Shown here: piece by piece, positions 45,910 to 58,435 of the stretch
Numbering within the stretch: position 1 is the stretch's first letter
How the letters are laid out: each line of letters begins with the position of its first letter
From: Istiophorus platypterus
Lineage: Eukaryota > Chordata > Actinopteri > Istiophoriformes > Istiophoridae
Direction: 5' to 3'
DNA: 64,000 bases
Assembly: GCA_016859345.1 (NCBI GenBank)
Contig: CM029128.1
Location: 18,210,104-18,274,103 of the forward strand
Notes under the pieces: model-generated
What the model was told of the DNA's origin: nothing
Seen by the model: the letters and a program-made list of their open reading frames with translations, nothing else
Databases searched by the model: none
Translations under genes and position numbers: made by a program

Positions 45910-47165
45910 ATGCAGGATGACAATTAAGTTCAACTTTATCTATATTGCGCCATATCATAACAGACGTGATCTCAGGGCACTTTTCATATAGAGCAGGTCC
46001 AGACCAGACTCTTTATAGTTATTATTTACAGAGACCCAGTATTTCCCTCGTGAGCAGCACTTGGCGACAGTGGCGAAAAACTCCCTTTTAACAGGTAGAA
46101 ACATTGAACACATCCTGGCTCATGGTGGTTGGGGGGGGGGGTCTGCCTCGACCGGCTGGGTTTTGAGTGACAAAGAGAGAGAGAGAGATGGGGGGTAGGA
46201 AGGAGGAGAGGGAGCATAGCATAATAATGATACTAATAGCTATATAAACTATAATTTTATTAACAGGGCTGAGCTAATAATATTATTAATAGGACTAAAT
46301 GAAATGGTATCAGTAGTAATCATAATAAATAAAGCAGTGGGTGCTGATCAGGCTCATGGGGCAGTAGGTGGATCTGCAGCCATGGATCCAGACTCAGGAG
46401 CATCAGAGGCAGAAAAACCTGCAGAAAGTGACAGGAAGAAGAGGAGAGAGACGAGGAAGCACTAAACTGTTGGAGAGAGGAAGGACAGTTAGTAACAAGC
46501 ATTTTTGAGGTGTTAATGCACACAAGGAGAGAGGAGGAGGTGGTGGAAAGGGCAGCTCGGTGCATCATGGGAAGTCCCACGGTACTATAGGCCTATAGCA
46601 GCACAGTGAGGGGATGGCTGGAGCTAATGCTGAGCCAGTTCTAACCATAAGCTATATCAAAAATGTTTTAATCCTATTCTTAAACAAGGAGAGGGTGTCT
46701 GCCTCCTGGACCCAAACTGGAAGATGGTTCCACAGCAGAGGAGCCTGATAACTGAAAGCTCTGCCCCCTATTCTGCTTGTGGAGACTCCAGGAACCACAG
46801 GTAGGTCTGCATTCTGGGAACGAAGTGTTCTACTGGGGTAGTAAGGCACTATGAGCTCTTTAGTATAGGATGGTGTGCGGCCATTAAGGGCTTTTTAGGT
46901 GAAGAGGAGGATTTTAAATTGTATTCATGACTTCACAGGGAGCGGATGCAGAGAAGCTAACACAGGAGAGAAATGATCTCTTTTTCTTGTCAATACTCTC
47001 AGAGCAGCATTGTGAATCAGCTGGAGACTATTTAATGTTTTATTGGGACAGTCTGATAATAGGGAGTTGGAATAATCAAGTCTAGAAGTAACGAAAGCAT
47101 GTACTAGTTTTTCTGTGTCATTTAGAGAAAGGATGTGCCTGAAATTTTTTATTACGAAGGTGAAA
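45910..47165 (-). mobile_element. LINE-derived teleost repeat, about 1.25 kb
   Basis: On the minus strand, 46849-46652 encodes TLRSQNADLPVVP, then RIGGRAFSYQAPLLWNHLPV and ending FKNRIKTFLI, the conserved C-terminal end of fish LINE2/Rex-like ORF2 proteins. The plus-strand text 'gagcagcacttggcgacagtgg', 'ctgcctcgaccggctggg' and 'attaagggctttttaggtga' matches my recall of one very abundant fish repeat. It includes a poly-G run (about 46132-46141) and a GA run (about 46176-46189). The open frame is a fragment, not a functional protein. Confidence 0.6.
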
Positions 47166-47274
47166 ACTACTACAGTGATGCAAAATAACTCACTTTGCCC
47201 TATGTGCTGTAATCCTCAGTAATGAGGTTGGCGTTACCTTGATCTCAATATGATACACTATTATTACATACCTT

Positions 47275-47575
47275 ACACACTACATGGTCAAAAGTTAGTC
47301 AACATACCTGTCCACAATGCCCCTTGTGTGCAAGCCCAGGTCCATAAAGAAAAGGTTTTAGGTTTGTTGTGGAAGACCTTGACTGGCCTGCACACAGCCC
47401 TGATTCTAACCCAGCTCAGCACCTTTAGGAGGACATGGTGTGCAGTCTGAGAGCCAGACCTTAACCCCCAACATCAGTGCTGGGCCCCACTAAGGCTCTT
47501 GTGGCTTAACGGGATAAAACCTCTGGAGCCAGATTTCAACATCTGGTGGAAAGACATAAACTTTTTGATCTAAAG
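47275..47575 (+). mobile_element. Degenerate Tc1/mariner-like transposase remnant
   Basis: In the plus frame from about 47371 the translation reads VEDLDWPAHSPDSNPAQHL, then a stop, then further pieces ending FQHLVER. This corresponds to the W-P-SPDLNPIEHLW block before the last catalytic acidic residue of Tc1-like DDE transposases. At least three in-frame stops are present and the catalytic residue region is broken. The phrase 'tacatggtcaaaag' at about 47281 resembles the terminal text of common fish copies. Confidence 0.5.
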
Positions 47576-47791
47576 TTGTCATTATATTATTTTCACAGGC
47601 TTCTCTGGGTTTGGCAACGTTACTAAGTCAGACAACTGCGTGACAGTTACAGTCGGGTCAGGGCCCCCAGGCCCTGGGTGTGGCTCATCTGGTCTCCAAG
47701 GGGCTCCCGTCAGGCGTCCCACTCCCAGGTGACAAAACAAGCCGATGGTAAACTAACTCATTAACACCGTGTCTCTGCAGACAGTCACAGC

Positions 47792-50700
47792 ATGTCCACT
47801 GGGAAGGTAGCTGCTGTTCTCGGGCTGGGAGTAGGTGCGATGCTCATCCTGCGAGGCGGAGACGCGCCGGAGCCTGCGGGCGACGGGTTCCCGGGGCGGA
47901 AAGGGACGGGGCTGCCCGGTGCTCCAGCGCGGCCTGCGGCCTGCATCGTCGCCGGGGTTTCCCTCCTCGCCCTGGCTTGGCTGTACAGGCTGCTCCTCCG
48001 TCCCCTGGAGCTGCTCAGGGCGCCAGAGGACGTGGGGTACGTCGCCGAGGACGGTCGCTCCAGAGCGCAGGCGGCAAACGAGGTCCGCCGCAGGCGGAGG
48101 GCCGGAGACCTGCCCCCGGTTTACCCCAACGGCTGGTACCGGGTGCTGGACTCGCACATGCTGAGGAGGGGAGAGGTCAGAAATCACTCTCTTCTAGGTA
48201 TGATGAGTAGGGGTGGCTGTCATAGTATCATAGAAGAATTAAACTGTAAGCAAAGACGGGACAAACATGAACACCATCATAAAGACCACACAATAAAATG
48301 TTTGTTAGTATTTATTTACAAAAACACAGACAAACATCACTGTGACATATGAACTCGTTCTGGAAATAAATCATCAGATTTTTCCTATGATTTTTAAGAT
48401 GTTAGAAGACAGACTCTGTTTTTGACTGAATTTAATCTTAAAGTGTACCTGAGTTCATGATTACACCGAGATTTCCTGTCTCCCTGAACAAGATGAGGAC
48501 ATAACTCAGAGTGAACTGCTCTGAATCTGAATGGCTCCAGCTGAAATTTCAAAATGTAGTAAGCTTCAGAAAAGTTGACATAAAATAGTAGAGTAATTCT
48601 CAGACGCACTGAAGATTGAATGTGTTGTTTAAACAAACACTACCATATAGTATTAATATTTTTTATATTTACATCTACCTCAGTTAACATGTTGTTTTTA
48701 AGTGATGCCAGGTAAGGATGTATTATAATCTTGTACTCATATACTAGGAGCTATGATTGTTACTAATGTTGTAATAATCACTCCTCCTTCAATGTAGAAA
48801 AAAAAATTAATCGATTGATCGATTGACAAAAAATTATTCTGCTAACATGGGGTGACTCATGAATAAAAAGCCAAGCATGTGTTGTGCCAGCTTCTCATCT
48901 GGAAGGATTCTCTGCTTTTATCTGTTTCACATGATTGCAAATTGAACATCTTTTAGAAGACGCAATAATGAGCTTTAGAAAAAAATGTGATGGGATTTTT
49001 TTTTCATTATTTTCAGACATTTTATAGGAAAAAAGATTGTTCAGTCAACCAGAAAAGAAAAAGTAGGAGGACTAACTGATAAAAGGTTGATAAAAATAAT
49101 CAGCCCTAGATGATTCAACCCTAATTATTCATTGCTGGCCGTCCAGTCACCCTGATGGTTTTCCGCTCACCTGGTCTCTGTTATCTCAGGCAGGTGTGTA
49201 GTGAGGTTAAGTTGCCAGGCTCAGAGAGACAAGCTCATTTTACAAAGTTTTTGGTTTACATTTCAAACACGACTGCCTTTGTTATAGTAGGGTGCTTAGT
49301 AATGCGTTCTTTAGAACAAAGCCTCATTGTTTCAGGTCAAACAAACTTGTTACTGCCTATTTAATTTTAAGGAGTCATGGAGGTGAAGGCTGTGATTACT
49401 AATGTTTACTAATCACATAATGGTAGTTAAGCCCCAACTAATGATTATTTCACCGTGAATTAACCTGCTGATTCCTCACTAATCTTTCAACTGATTAATG
49501 GCTCTGCCTTGGCAATAAAATGCCAGATTGTGAAAACTGCCTATTACTATTCCCTTTATGGTTATTTTTTTGTCTTAATAGCACTGGCTGACCTCTTTGA
49601 TTTAATGTTTATGGTGATCTGAGAGCCAATCTATCCAGCATCAGGCCCCCCATGAGCATTAATATGACAACCTCATCATTTACAGCTTTGAAGCTGCTAA
49701 TTTGTCATATCTATGTCACCGCGCTGCTTGACAGGTAGCAGGTCTGTTTAAATTCATTTCACACTGATATGTGATTTGTTTTTGGCATATTTTCATTGCA
49801 GCCCATGATGCAAAAAAAGATCTGTGTTTCACATTTTGAATTTGGTATTCCTGTGTTGGTGTGTTGTGGGGCCGTTTGATCGCTGCAAGGACTTTCTTTG
49901 AGTTTGGGTTCAAAAAGGTTTCAAAGAGGGTCTAGTGCTTTCATGTTTTCTGTCATATTATCTGCTGCAAATAAAGAAACAGTATTGGAAGGGTTTTACA
50001 CTTGAAAAAAGGAGTCACCTGCTCTTGCAGAATGTTTCAGTGTACAGTTTTAAATAATATTTTTGTTTACCAGTTCATCTAACTTTTTTTTAATTTGAAA
50101 TCAACTTATTGTTCATTTATTCAATGATTACATGTATAAATTTTGGTAAATATGTGAAAAATCTTCAACACAAGTGATGGCCTCAAATAATTTTTTTTGG
50201 TGCGACTGAGAGTCCAAACAACAAATGGATATTCAGTTCACAATGATATGAAACAGAGGAAAGCAGGAAATCCTCAAGTTTCACAACTGTGCTTTGTGCT
50301 TTTCCTTGACACTGTGGATTTTGACTGAAACAGTTAATACTTTATCAAAAATATGGTAAATTTATTTTCTGATTAATCAACTAAATGTTCCAGATTAAAA
50401 CACACCGTAATTATTTGTCAGTATTTATTTATTTTTCTCCCTGAGCTTTCAGTGGTTTCATGTGAATGGAGCTTTCTCAGTTGTCATGGAGATTTATCTG
50501 TTGACCAAAGCTCAACGGTGGTAGTAACTAAAAATGGATGAAATCATAGCGCATGTCAACAGAACTGTCTCCGTGACAACTGTCAAACTTCCATTTCTAT
50601 TGTCAAGAATAAACCGCCATGCTTCATATGGGGGTAAATTTTAAAGGATTGTATTTATTGATCACATGTTGAAAGGCTGCTCTATATTTCAGATGTCTGA

Positions 50701-53700
50701 CTGCAAGCTCAGGCGTAGCAGGTTGTTTAAGCCCCTACGGACTGAAGGTGTGATGCAGATCGGTAGTTGCCAGAGTGGGGATGAAGGATTGCCAGAAAAC
50801 CAGCTGGTTGTGTTGGCATGTTGGAAAACATTAAATGAAATACAGATGGTTTTCCTCCCAGAGAACACGAATGACTTTCTGTATGTGATGCTAAATATAC
50901 ATTTTATCATAATAGCAATTTTATTTTTCTATATATCCTTCTAGTCTCCTTAGTTCCATTCAGCACAAGTTCTCTCTCTAGCCCCGACATCTTACTGCCC
51001 CAAATTATGTTGACCCAATTCAAAACTTAGCTCCCTTCAGGATCTGCATCCTGCTGTAAATGACTGCAATGTCTTGCTCCCGACTTGTCTTTGCAGTCAT
51101 CCGTTTACATCATATATAAAATTCTGCCAAGTGTGTCTTTTTCTCCTGTCCTGTTCTCATACATAGCACAATAGTTCACTTCTGCTGCACAAATGTCAGT
51201 GGACAGCGGTGCGATGCTGTGTCACACCTCATTTGGATGAGCCTCATCTTGGATTTCTCAGGATTTTACTGAGGAGTACCCTGACTAAGCACTAACCCCC
51301 TCCCCTCCACACACACTAACTGCTTCCATATTCACTGTTAATTTCATCCGCCATCAGAATAATTTCAAAGATGCTAATATCAAATAAAGAAACTGCCTTT
51401 AGAGGCTTAAATGATTTATGACACAACAATTGTCTCACTTTTACTAATGTGAAATCTGGCATAGTATTAGCAATCTAATTTATGAATTATTTAATAAGCA
51501 AGTACACACTATGCTTGTTTGTCAAAGCCTCACTTTGTATTACTTTAATTTTTCTCAGAATAATTGGGTGCTGAGTAACCTATTCTGAGAAAAATGCTGC
51601 ATGGGTGTCTGCTGCATGCCTATTGTTCCTTCCTCAGTCACTATACAGCAAAGTGGAGTTATGTACAGCCCTACTTGAATCAATATATCCTGATACTGGG
51701 TTGTATTAAAATCCTGCCCCTGCTGTAATTACTTATCCTAGGTGAGCAGGTGGCAGTGTTTCGAGGCCAAGATGGGAAGGCCTATGTGGTGGACGCCTAC
51801 TGCCCTCACCTGGGCGCCAACCTGGCTGTGGGGGGACGGGTGGTGGGAAACTGCATAGAGTGCCCATTTCATGGATGGCAGTTTCGTGGGAACGATGGCA
51901 AGTGTGAGAGGATTCCCTATGCAGAAAAAGGTATGAAGGTGTTTGTCAGTTTACAATTGACAAAACAAATTCATAAGCTAAAAGAAGTGAAGGGAAAAAG
52001 AGGAAAACTGATGGAAAGTCCAAAATGAAAATGGTTCATCCTCTGGGTAGCATGAATATGCTCAGAAAATATAATGACCTTATGTCACTTTCTAAGGTGT
52101 TTAAACGTTGTATCAGTAAAAGCTAACAGACAAACACTGTTTACTGTTGAACAGGTGATAGATAGTAGTAAAACAACTATTGATAACTGGACAATGAGTG
52201 TTAGGATTGAACAGTGGATTGACAAAATAGGAGTCACAACATTTCTCTCTCTGCATCCTCACTAAAGAGGCTATGATTCAGGTTTCATTTGTCCTTCAGT
52301 GCCAGAGTTCGCCAAGGTGCGCTGCTGGCCCAGCTCTGAGGTCAACGGCCAGATCCTGGTCTGGTTTCACTGTGATGGAGAAGATCCTCCGTGGACTGTA
52401 CCAGAGCAGCGGGAGATTACAAAGGGAGAGTGGGTCTATCGGGGGAGAACAGAACATTTCATCAACGCTCACATAGAGGTAGGTGCATATGTGTGTGGAT
52501 GTGTTTTCATTTATGTAGCATGAGGCTATCTGAGTTTGTTTGAAGGTGAAACCCAATTTGTTGGGTTTTTTATCTTGTCAGTTTAGTTTTTATTTTTTCC
52601 AACTGAGAGGGGAGCAGGAAGAGAAAATGACCATTAGGTCTTAACATCTGTTCACTTTCAATCCTCAGATAATCCACTTTTTGTAGCTGTACATGAATTC
52701 AGGTATCAACGTCATCCAAGCATTGTAGATGGTTTGGATACTAATCTTTTAACAGAACCAGGAGAATGTTTCAAGTTGACCTCTCCTCTCTACAGGAGAT
52801 CCCTGAAAATGCGGCAGACATCGCCCACCTCACTCATCTGCACACCCCTGGCATCGTCAGCGGCGTAGATCTACGTTACACAAAAAGCAAATTCTGGGAG
52901 TTTTTGCGACATGACTGGAAGGTCAGATGCTCTAGCTGATGAGAAAGTTGTATGTTATTTTTTTAATGATAGTGTATTTAATGGTATTTTGATATCAGAT
53001 GGTGCAATATAAATTTATATGGGGAGGATGAGGTATTATTGAACAGTGTACTCAGCAGTCTTAATGCCGCTATATGCGTTATATATGTGTATGTGTATAC
53101 ATATGTCTGTATGTGTGTGTGTGTTTATTCAAGGCTCAATGGGAACCAGAGTCAGAGCCCAACAAGCATTGTTCTCAAATGCTGGTGAAACATGCTCTAA
53201 CCGTGTTTGGTCACCACTGGAGTCTGCTGGATGTTCAAGTTGTGGCCAGACAGGTACAGTAAAGTTCAAAGTAGATGCGCAGTTTGCACATAATTTCCCA
53301 AGATGACTCAACATTACATTGAAAGAATAATCAGTCCATGACTGAGCCATACATATGAATTTCAATAATCTATTCTTAAACACCTTCACTCTGTCTTACT
53401 GTTAATAATACAGCCATTTACTGTCTTAACACCAGAAAACCTTTAAAGTGAATGAATGTAAATGATGAATCAATCTCTAGTGCTTAAAACCACCTGATAG
53501 GTATATCAACAATAATTAACAACTTTGGACTGCACATATTTTCATTCAAAGTGTTGCCATATATGAATATGGAATGATCATACAGTATATTTGTTTATTT
53601 TTCAGTTGGGTCCAGGAGTGGTGTTTCTGCTGTTTGACCACAGTTTTCTGGGCCGTGGTTTAATCATGCACTGTGTGACCCCAGTGGAGCCTCTGCTTCA

Positions 53701-54887
53701 GTGTGTCTCTCACACTATCTTCTATCAGTCTAATATCCCACCTCTGGTGCCCAAATTCATCCTCAAAGCAGAGTGCATTCAGGTGCAGCACACACTTACC
53801 TCTTTTTAGCCTCTTTAACTCGTAGTTTTGGTTTTCCAGCACACTTACTGTATGGATCTGCATGAATAACACACATGCTACTTTTACATCACTGTTTCTC
53901 TAATGTGAAGACATCATTGTGTATTAAGTAATAAAAATAAATATTCAGTAACTGTACAGCAAAATGTACAAATCCAAATGTGCAAAAAGTAAAAAGTAAT
54001 TTGCAAGGTGGAATCACAGCCCCACCAGAATCAACACCGCAAAGTCACAGAGAAGTGTAAATTGTACTAATTAGACTTGATAATTAGCTGTGATGTGAAA
54101 AAGAAACCAGTCAGTGTTCTAACAGAAAAGAAAAAATAACAAGTAGCTCCTGAGAAAATGGTTGTTTTTCTGAAAGGTAAACTAAAGTTAATAGTTTACA
54201 TCTCGAGATTGGAATATGTTTAGAGCCATCAGAAGAAGCTCATCTTTTAAAGGGTAATTCAAGAGGGGGAGTCTGAGTGGGGACTGAAATGCCAAATGTC
54301 AGCGGCTGATGGAGAAACTGTGGAGTGGCATTTTATCAGAAACATCATCATCACACAGGAAATCCCTGCTGATTGTTTATAATGATGTAAAGCAAGGGAC
54401 AGAAAAAATATACAAGTTATTCTTTTAGTTATTATTTAACATTTGGTCATATTTGGTTAAGTGATAGTTGCTTTGAAATCTCCTCCTGTACCATCTGTAT
54501 GATTATCTAGTGCTCATCGGAAGAAGGGAGGGCAGAGGAAGTGACGAGCATAAAAGCAAACATGTTTCTAACAGACTTTAAGTTGTAAAACAAACGAATA
54601 TTTCGTGTTTGTTGATATAAATCAAATGTCATATATACTCAGTGCTTATTTTTGTCATAGCTTTGAGTGATCATAATTTATAAGGCTTGTCCAGTGACCT
54701 TCTTCTGTTTTTGTTTTGTGTCTAGTTTGAGCGGGATGTGATGATCTGGAACAATAAGAAGTACATCTCCAAGCCACTTCTGGTGAGGGAAGACTCAGCC
54801 ATCCAGAAGCACAGGCGCTGGTTCAGTCAGTTCTACAGCGAGAACAGCCCGCGGCTGCAGTACCAGCGCCACACTTTGGACTTTTGA
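47792..54887 (+). CDS. nvd: Cholesterol 7-desaturase-type Rieske oxygenase (Neverland/DAF-36), 7 exons, 452 aa
   Basis: Neverland/DAF-36 proteins are membrane-associated Rieske non-haem-iron oxygenases that convert cholesterol to 7-dehydrocholesterol in several animals. Exons: 47792-48197, 51742-51930, 52300-52478, 52796-52921, 53134-53253, 53606-53782, 54726-54887. They total 1,359 bases, phase-consistent. The N-terminus has a hydrophobic segment at about residues 50-68 (ACIVAGVSLLALAWLYRLLL), then the family motif PNGWYRVLDS. The Rieske [2Fe-2S] ligands are Cys156-x-His158 (YCPHLGAN) and Cys176-x2-His179 (CPFHGW). The mononuclear iron motif is Asp266-x2-His269-x4-His274 (NAADIAHLTHLH). The C-terminal catalytic domain continues to RHTLDF. 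The start is the first ATG in a CpG-rich exon and is preceded by an acceptor-like GTCTCTGCAG at 47771-47780, so a 5' UTR intron is possible. All metal ligands seen are intact. Intron 1 is 3.5 kb. Two poly(A) signals follow the stop. Confidence 0.92.
48198..51741 (+). other. nvd: nvd intron 1 (3.5 kb), no internal gene seen
   Basis: AT-rich intron between the GC-rich first exon (donor GTATGA) and the Rieske exon (acceptor CCTAG). Short open frames (for example 50666-50944) have no domain. Nothing else stands out. Confidence 0.7.
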
Positions 54888-55129
54888 CCCCTTGTGGACG
54901 ACAGGAGGAGAGATCAGCAGAGACCGATGTCGGGTCAGGGTTTGACATTAATGAGACCTCTCAGCGGAAGGAGTCCAGATTTGGTTTTTATGTGTCACAT
55001 ATAATAAATTAAAGGAGGAAAGGAGACCTGACTTTTTTGGGGGCTTTGGTTGGCTTTATATTTAAAAGCCCAAATTGTACATTTTGCCTGTACACCTCCT
55101 CTTCCTGACTTGTTTTAGTGGATAATAAA
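54888..55129 (+). terminator. nvd: nvd 3' UTR with two polyadenylation signals
   Basis: AATAAA at 55003-55008 and again at 55124-55129, 116 and 237 bases after the TGA. Confidence 0.65.
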
Positions 55130-57368
55130 ACTTGCCAGCCTCATGTAGGCTAGTGCCTGAAGTATAACTGACTGAGTTGACTTCAGCCCTTAAATGTAAA
55201 ATTCTGATGATTCTGTGATCAAAGTAAGCAATCCTATGATAAACTAATACTACAACTACTGTTCTGATGCTGACAAGAAGACCAGAAGATTATAAAAAAA
55301 AACATATTACTCTGCTTCCTTCTTCTAGTCTGAGTTGTTATGAGCTTCTTTCTCACTTTGGCTTTATCTGCATTGAAAAATATTAATCTGGCCTTTCGAA
55401 AGTGCAAGATTAAATCTTTAATGTGCAATCACACTGGGCCTCAGCCCCAGCTGCAGGTATAATGGCAGGTGTGTTTGTTTTCTGGTTGATATCTCAGGTT
55501 ACTCAACAGGCAGCTGATAGGGACTTTCTTGTCATGGCAGTGTGTGAAGACAACTTAAAGGACCACGTCCCATTTTTTCTCATCCTTATCTCTCTGTAAT
55601 TAGAAAATAATTTGAAACCAGAAAGACTTTGATCAAGAAGAAATTTTAAAAAAAAGAGATTCAGGAAGAAATCCTTTTCTATTTTGTGCTACTCCAGCTC
55701 AGTATTGCAGTATGAGGTGGAGGATTTGAGGTAATGACTACATGCTTCTTAATATATAAAGCAAGTAAGAGAAGATTTGTTTAACATTATGGGAAATACC
55801 ATTTGCATACTTTCCGATGCTAAGATAAGGAGATATCAATCTCTTGTGTGTGTTAAATACAGATTTAAGGACAGGAGGTGATTGATATAGCTCGGCATAA
55901 AGACTGGAAACAGTGAACCTGCCTTCCTTAAAACTGAAAAGAATACCTCTTCAACACTTCTCAAAGTTCAGTTATTATCTGTTTAACACATGTACAAACA
56001 TAAATGTATAAACAACCATTTCAGATTTAGAGGGAGCTCGGTGCAGTTTGTACTACCACAGCTGTGCAGAGAGCTCTGCCAAAACCTGTGTTCAGGAACT
56101 GTATGTGGCAGGATGCTGTAGACATGCTGCAGAGCTGGATACAGGGTAGATGAATAATCTCTTTTCATGAAACTGTCTCTACGAATAAGTTATACATGTA
56201 AATACTCCTAAAATCATGTCTTTTTAATTTCTGATCTCTGTTTGTGTGCAAACTAAATAAACAGAATTACATTATAACTAGTGACATTTAGAGGTGGTGA
56301 TAGGTGCTGTTTTTAATTTCGGACAGAGCTAGTGTAGCTGTTTGCCGCTGCACAACTCTATTTTTTGGGTTTGTTTTTTTTACCAAGCCTAACTGTGCAT
56401 ATAATCGTGTGCCAGTAAGTTAACAGACGGTGACTGGTATGTGAAAAGTACACCTTGTATGTCTACAGCTTTATTTTAATCTTTTTTTTCCAAGGGTAGG
56501 GATTCATAGTTTCAGGTTGAGGTTTTTTTAAACATTTATTTAAAGAAAATTTCCGTATCAGGTTTGATCATTTATGTGTCATTATTTATACAGTGTTGCT
56601 CATAATAAACAGTCATAACTTAGTGTTTCTGTTACTGCTCTAGCGGAACTTAATTTAAGACAGAAAAGTGCACTTTAAACATTTATTTTTGTTTATTTTC
56701 TTTTGACTCACATTATCAACTGGTTAATGACTAAAACGGGGACAGCTTCAATGCTGTGTCACTTTATTAAATGCTATTGTGTTCATTTGGAATGAAGTAA
56801 TAAGAACAGCACTGCCACCACCAACAACAGTAATAACAAAATAATTGTCTGTGAATGGGGCTGGTTATGTGTGATAGCTTGACATTATCTTTTGATATCC
56901 ATTAGACTGACAGTAGAGTCCATTGCTGATAATGTGTTTTCATAACTGGCCGATCCACAAATGTAATGTTAATTGAAAATTGCAAAATAAATCTACTCTG
57001 CTCTAATGTGTGTGCTCATGCATTTTATGAACTGGCAAAAGCTTTCCATTGTACTAAATATGTTAGTGTGTTAAATTGAGCAAAACAGTAAAATATTCAC
57101 TGTTCTTCTTGGCCAGTGGCAATTCTCGGAGGCTCATATCACTGCTCAGCACTCCTTATCTGTGAATGTGTTACTCTTATCTGGGCTTATGTTGGGAGAG
57201 AACTGTGTTTCCTTTGTTATACTGATGCATTACCTCAACAGTTGGCTCAAATGAGATTTGTCCCGGAAGAAAGCAGACCTGCTGTAATGAGGAAACATAC
57301 CGAGCTCGATCTAGGGCTGTGTTAAAATGATTGAGCAGATAGAAATATAAATCGTTTTGTTTTAACAG
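55130..57368. other. Spacer between nvd and the RING gene, with repeat fragments
   Basis: Segments at about 55780-55960 ('tatgggaaataccatt', 'cggcataaagactggaaaca') and 56260-56390 ('agtgacatttagaggtggt', 'ttcggacagagctagtgtag') look like two oppositely oriented diverged copies of a common fish repeat. The final bases end in an acceptor (TTTTAACAG) directly before the RING-gene ATG, so part of this region is its 5' intron. The upstream exon was not identified. Confidence 0.45.
55780..56390. repeat. Two diverged fish repeat fragments in opposite orientation
   Basis: The left fragment (to about 55960) and right fragment (from about 56260) carry text recalled from one family ('ataaagactggaaaca' on one side, 'gacagagc' and 'agctgtttg' in the reverse sense on the other). 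Borders are approximate. Confidence 0.35.
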
Positions 57369-58169
57369 ATGGCTGACGCAGAAGTCCTTGAAGCTGAGGA
57401 GGAAGGCATTGTTACACTGGAAGAAAAGCGCCTGCCAGCTATAAAGGAGATTTATGTCATGGTTTCACACACAATGTGTGGGGCAGAAGAGCAACAAGAT
57501 GAGAGTAACTCAGTCATAGAGCCACTGCTTCAACACAAACATCAGGACAGCCGTGATGAGAGTCACAAAGCAGACACGCAAACGCCGACAGATGGTGCTG
57601 ACCGAATGACAGCTGTTCCACAAGAGCTGGAATCGGATGGCAGGGATCAAGCCAGCTGCAGTGGAAGTGTCAGGAGTTTGTGCAGTGACAGCAGTCGGCA
57701 CGAGTGCCCCATCTGCAGCGAGCTGTTCGACTCGCACGGAGATCACCGCTTCAACTTGCTCAACTGCAACCACGCACTGTGCCACCGCTGTATAGCCGGC
57801 ATCATGAGGCTGGCCAGGACACCGGGCCGACTGCAGTGCCCCTTCTGTCGACAGACCACCCCGTTCCCGCAGTGGGAGATCAGGAGGCTCCAGGAGGAGT
57901 CCTACAGTAACAGCGTCTACGAGCTCACACCAGCCCTCATCATCAGTCCTGGCCCTGAACCCCAGGTCAGGTCAACGTCACCTTTGTGCTGCTTTGCTCT
58001 GGAGAGGCAGGTGGAGACGCGCATTTGTGGATGCTGTGTCCACTCTCCATGCCTCGTCAGAGGACTGAGACTGATGCAAAAACATTCCCTCTGTTTCTCC
58101 ATCACTGTCCTCCTACTGCTCTTCCTGGTGCTTTTCGGTGTCTCCTGTACACGGCTGTTCCTGTTATAA
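57369..58169 (+). CDS. Tail-anchored C3HC4 RING-finger protein, probable E3 ubiquitin ligase, 266 aa
   Basis: A single coding exon whose ATG follows immediately after a splice acceptor (TTTTAACAG). The N-terminal 110 residues are acidic, Glu/Asp/Gln-rich and probably disordered. The RING domain has Cys113-x2-Cys116, Cys133-x-His135, Cys138-x2-Cys141 and Cys157-x2-Cys160 (ECPICSELF, CNHALCHRC, QCPFC), a complete C3HC4 set. A Cys-rich stretch (207-228, with CC, CGCC and C) precedes one strongly hydrophobic segment at about 242-260 that ends six residues from the C-terminus, so a tail-anchored membrane protein is likely. The layout (RING plus C-terminal membrane segment, with FCRQTTPFP after the RING) resembles the RNF182/RNF183/RNF186/RNF223-225 group. 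I cannot assign the exact orthologue, so no symbol is given. A poly(A) signal lies at 58430. Confidence 0.85.
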   Translation: MADAEVLEAEEEGIVTLEEKRLPAIKEIYVMVSHTMCGAEEQQDESNSVIEPLLQHKHQDSRDESHKADTQTPTDGADRMTAVPQELESDGRDQASCSGSVRSLCSDSSRHECPICSELFDSHGDHRFNLLNCNHALCHRCIAGIMRLARTPGRLQCPFCRQTTPFPQWEIRRLQEESYSNSVYELTPALIISPGPEPQVRSTSPLCCFALERQVETRICGCCVHSPCLVRGLRLMQKHSLCFSITVLLLLFLVLFGVSCTRLFLL

Positions 58170-58429
58170 CATTATCCCTACTTTTTGGTAATGAGTAAAC
58201 TTATCATTTGAGGGATTTCATTTGTCTGACTTCTGCAAAATGGTTTATTTCTGTGAATAATATGCCCTCAGGTTTAATGCCATTACAGATACAGTGACAT
58301 TTGGCGAAATGTCAAAAATTTAAATGTCATTTGCTCTTCCTTGTTTTGTTAACCTCATTTACCATCTTTCATTTCACATAACCTGATTATTCCAGACACG
58401 TCTTTGGACTCTGTTCATATCATAATTGG

Positions 58430-58435
58430 AATAAA
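58430..58435 (+). terminator. Candidate polyadenylation signal of the RING gene
   Basis: AATAAA lies 261 bases after the TAA stop codon. Confidence 0.5.

Noticed and set aside
47753..48187. 144-codon minus-strand frame and other-frame ORFs at nvd exon 1
   Set aside because: Overlap the well-supported nvd exon 1 and reflect its high GC content.
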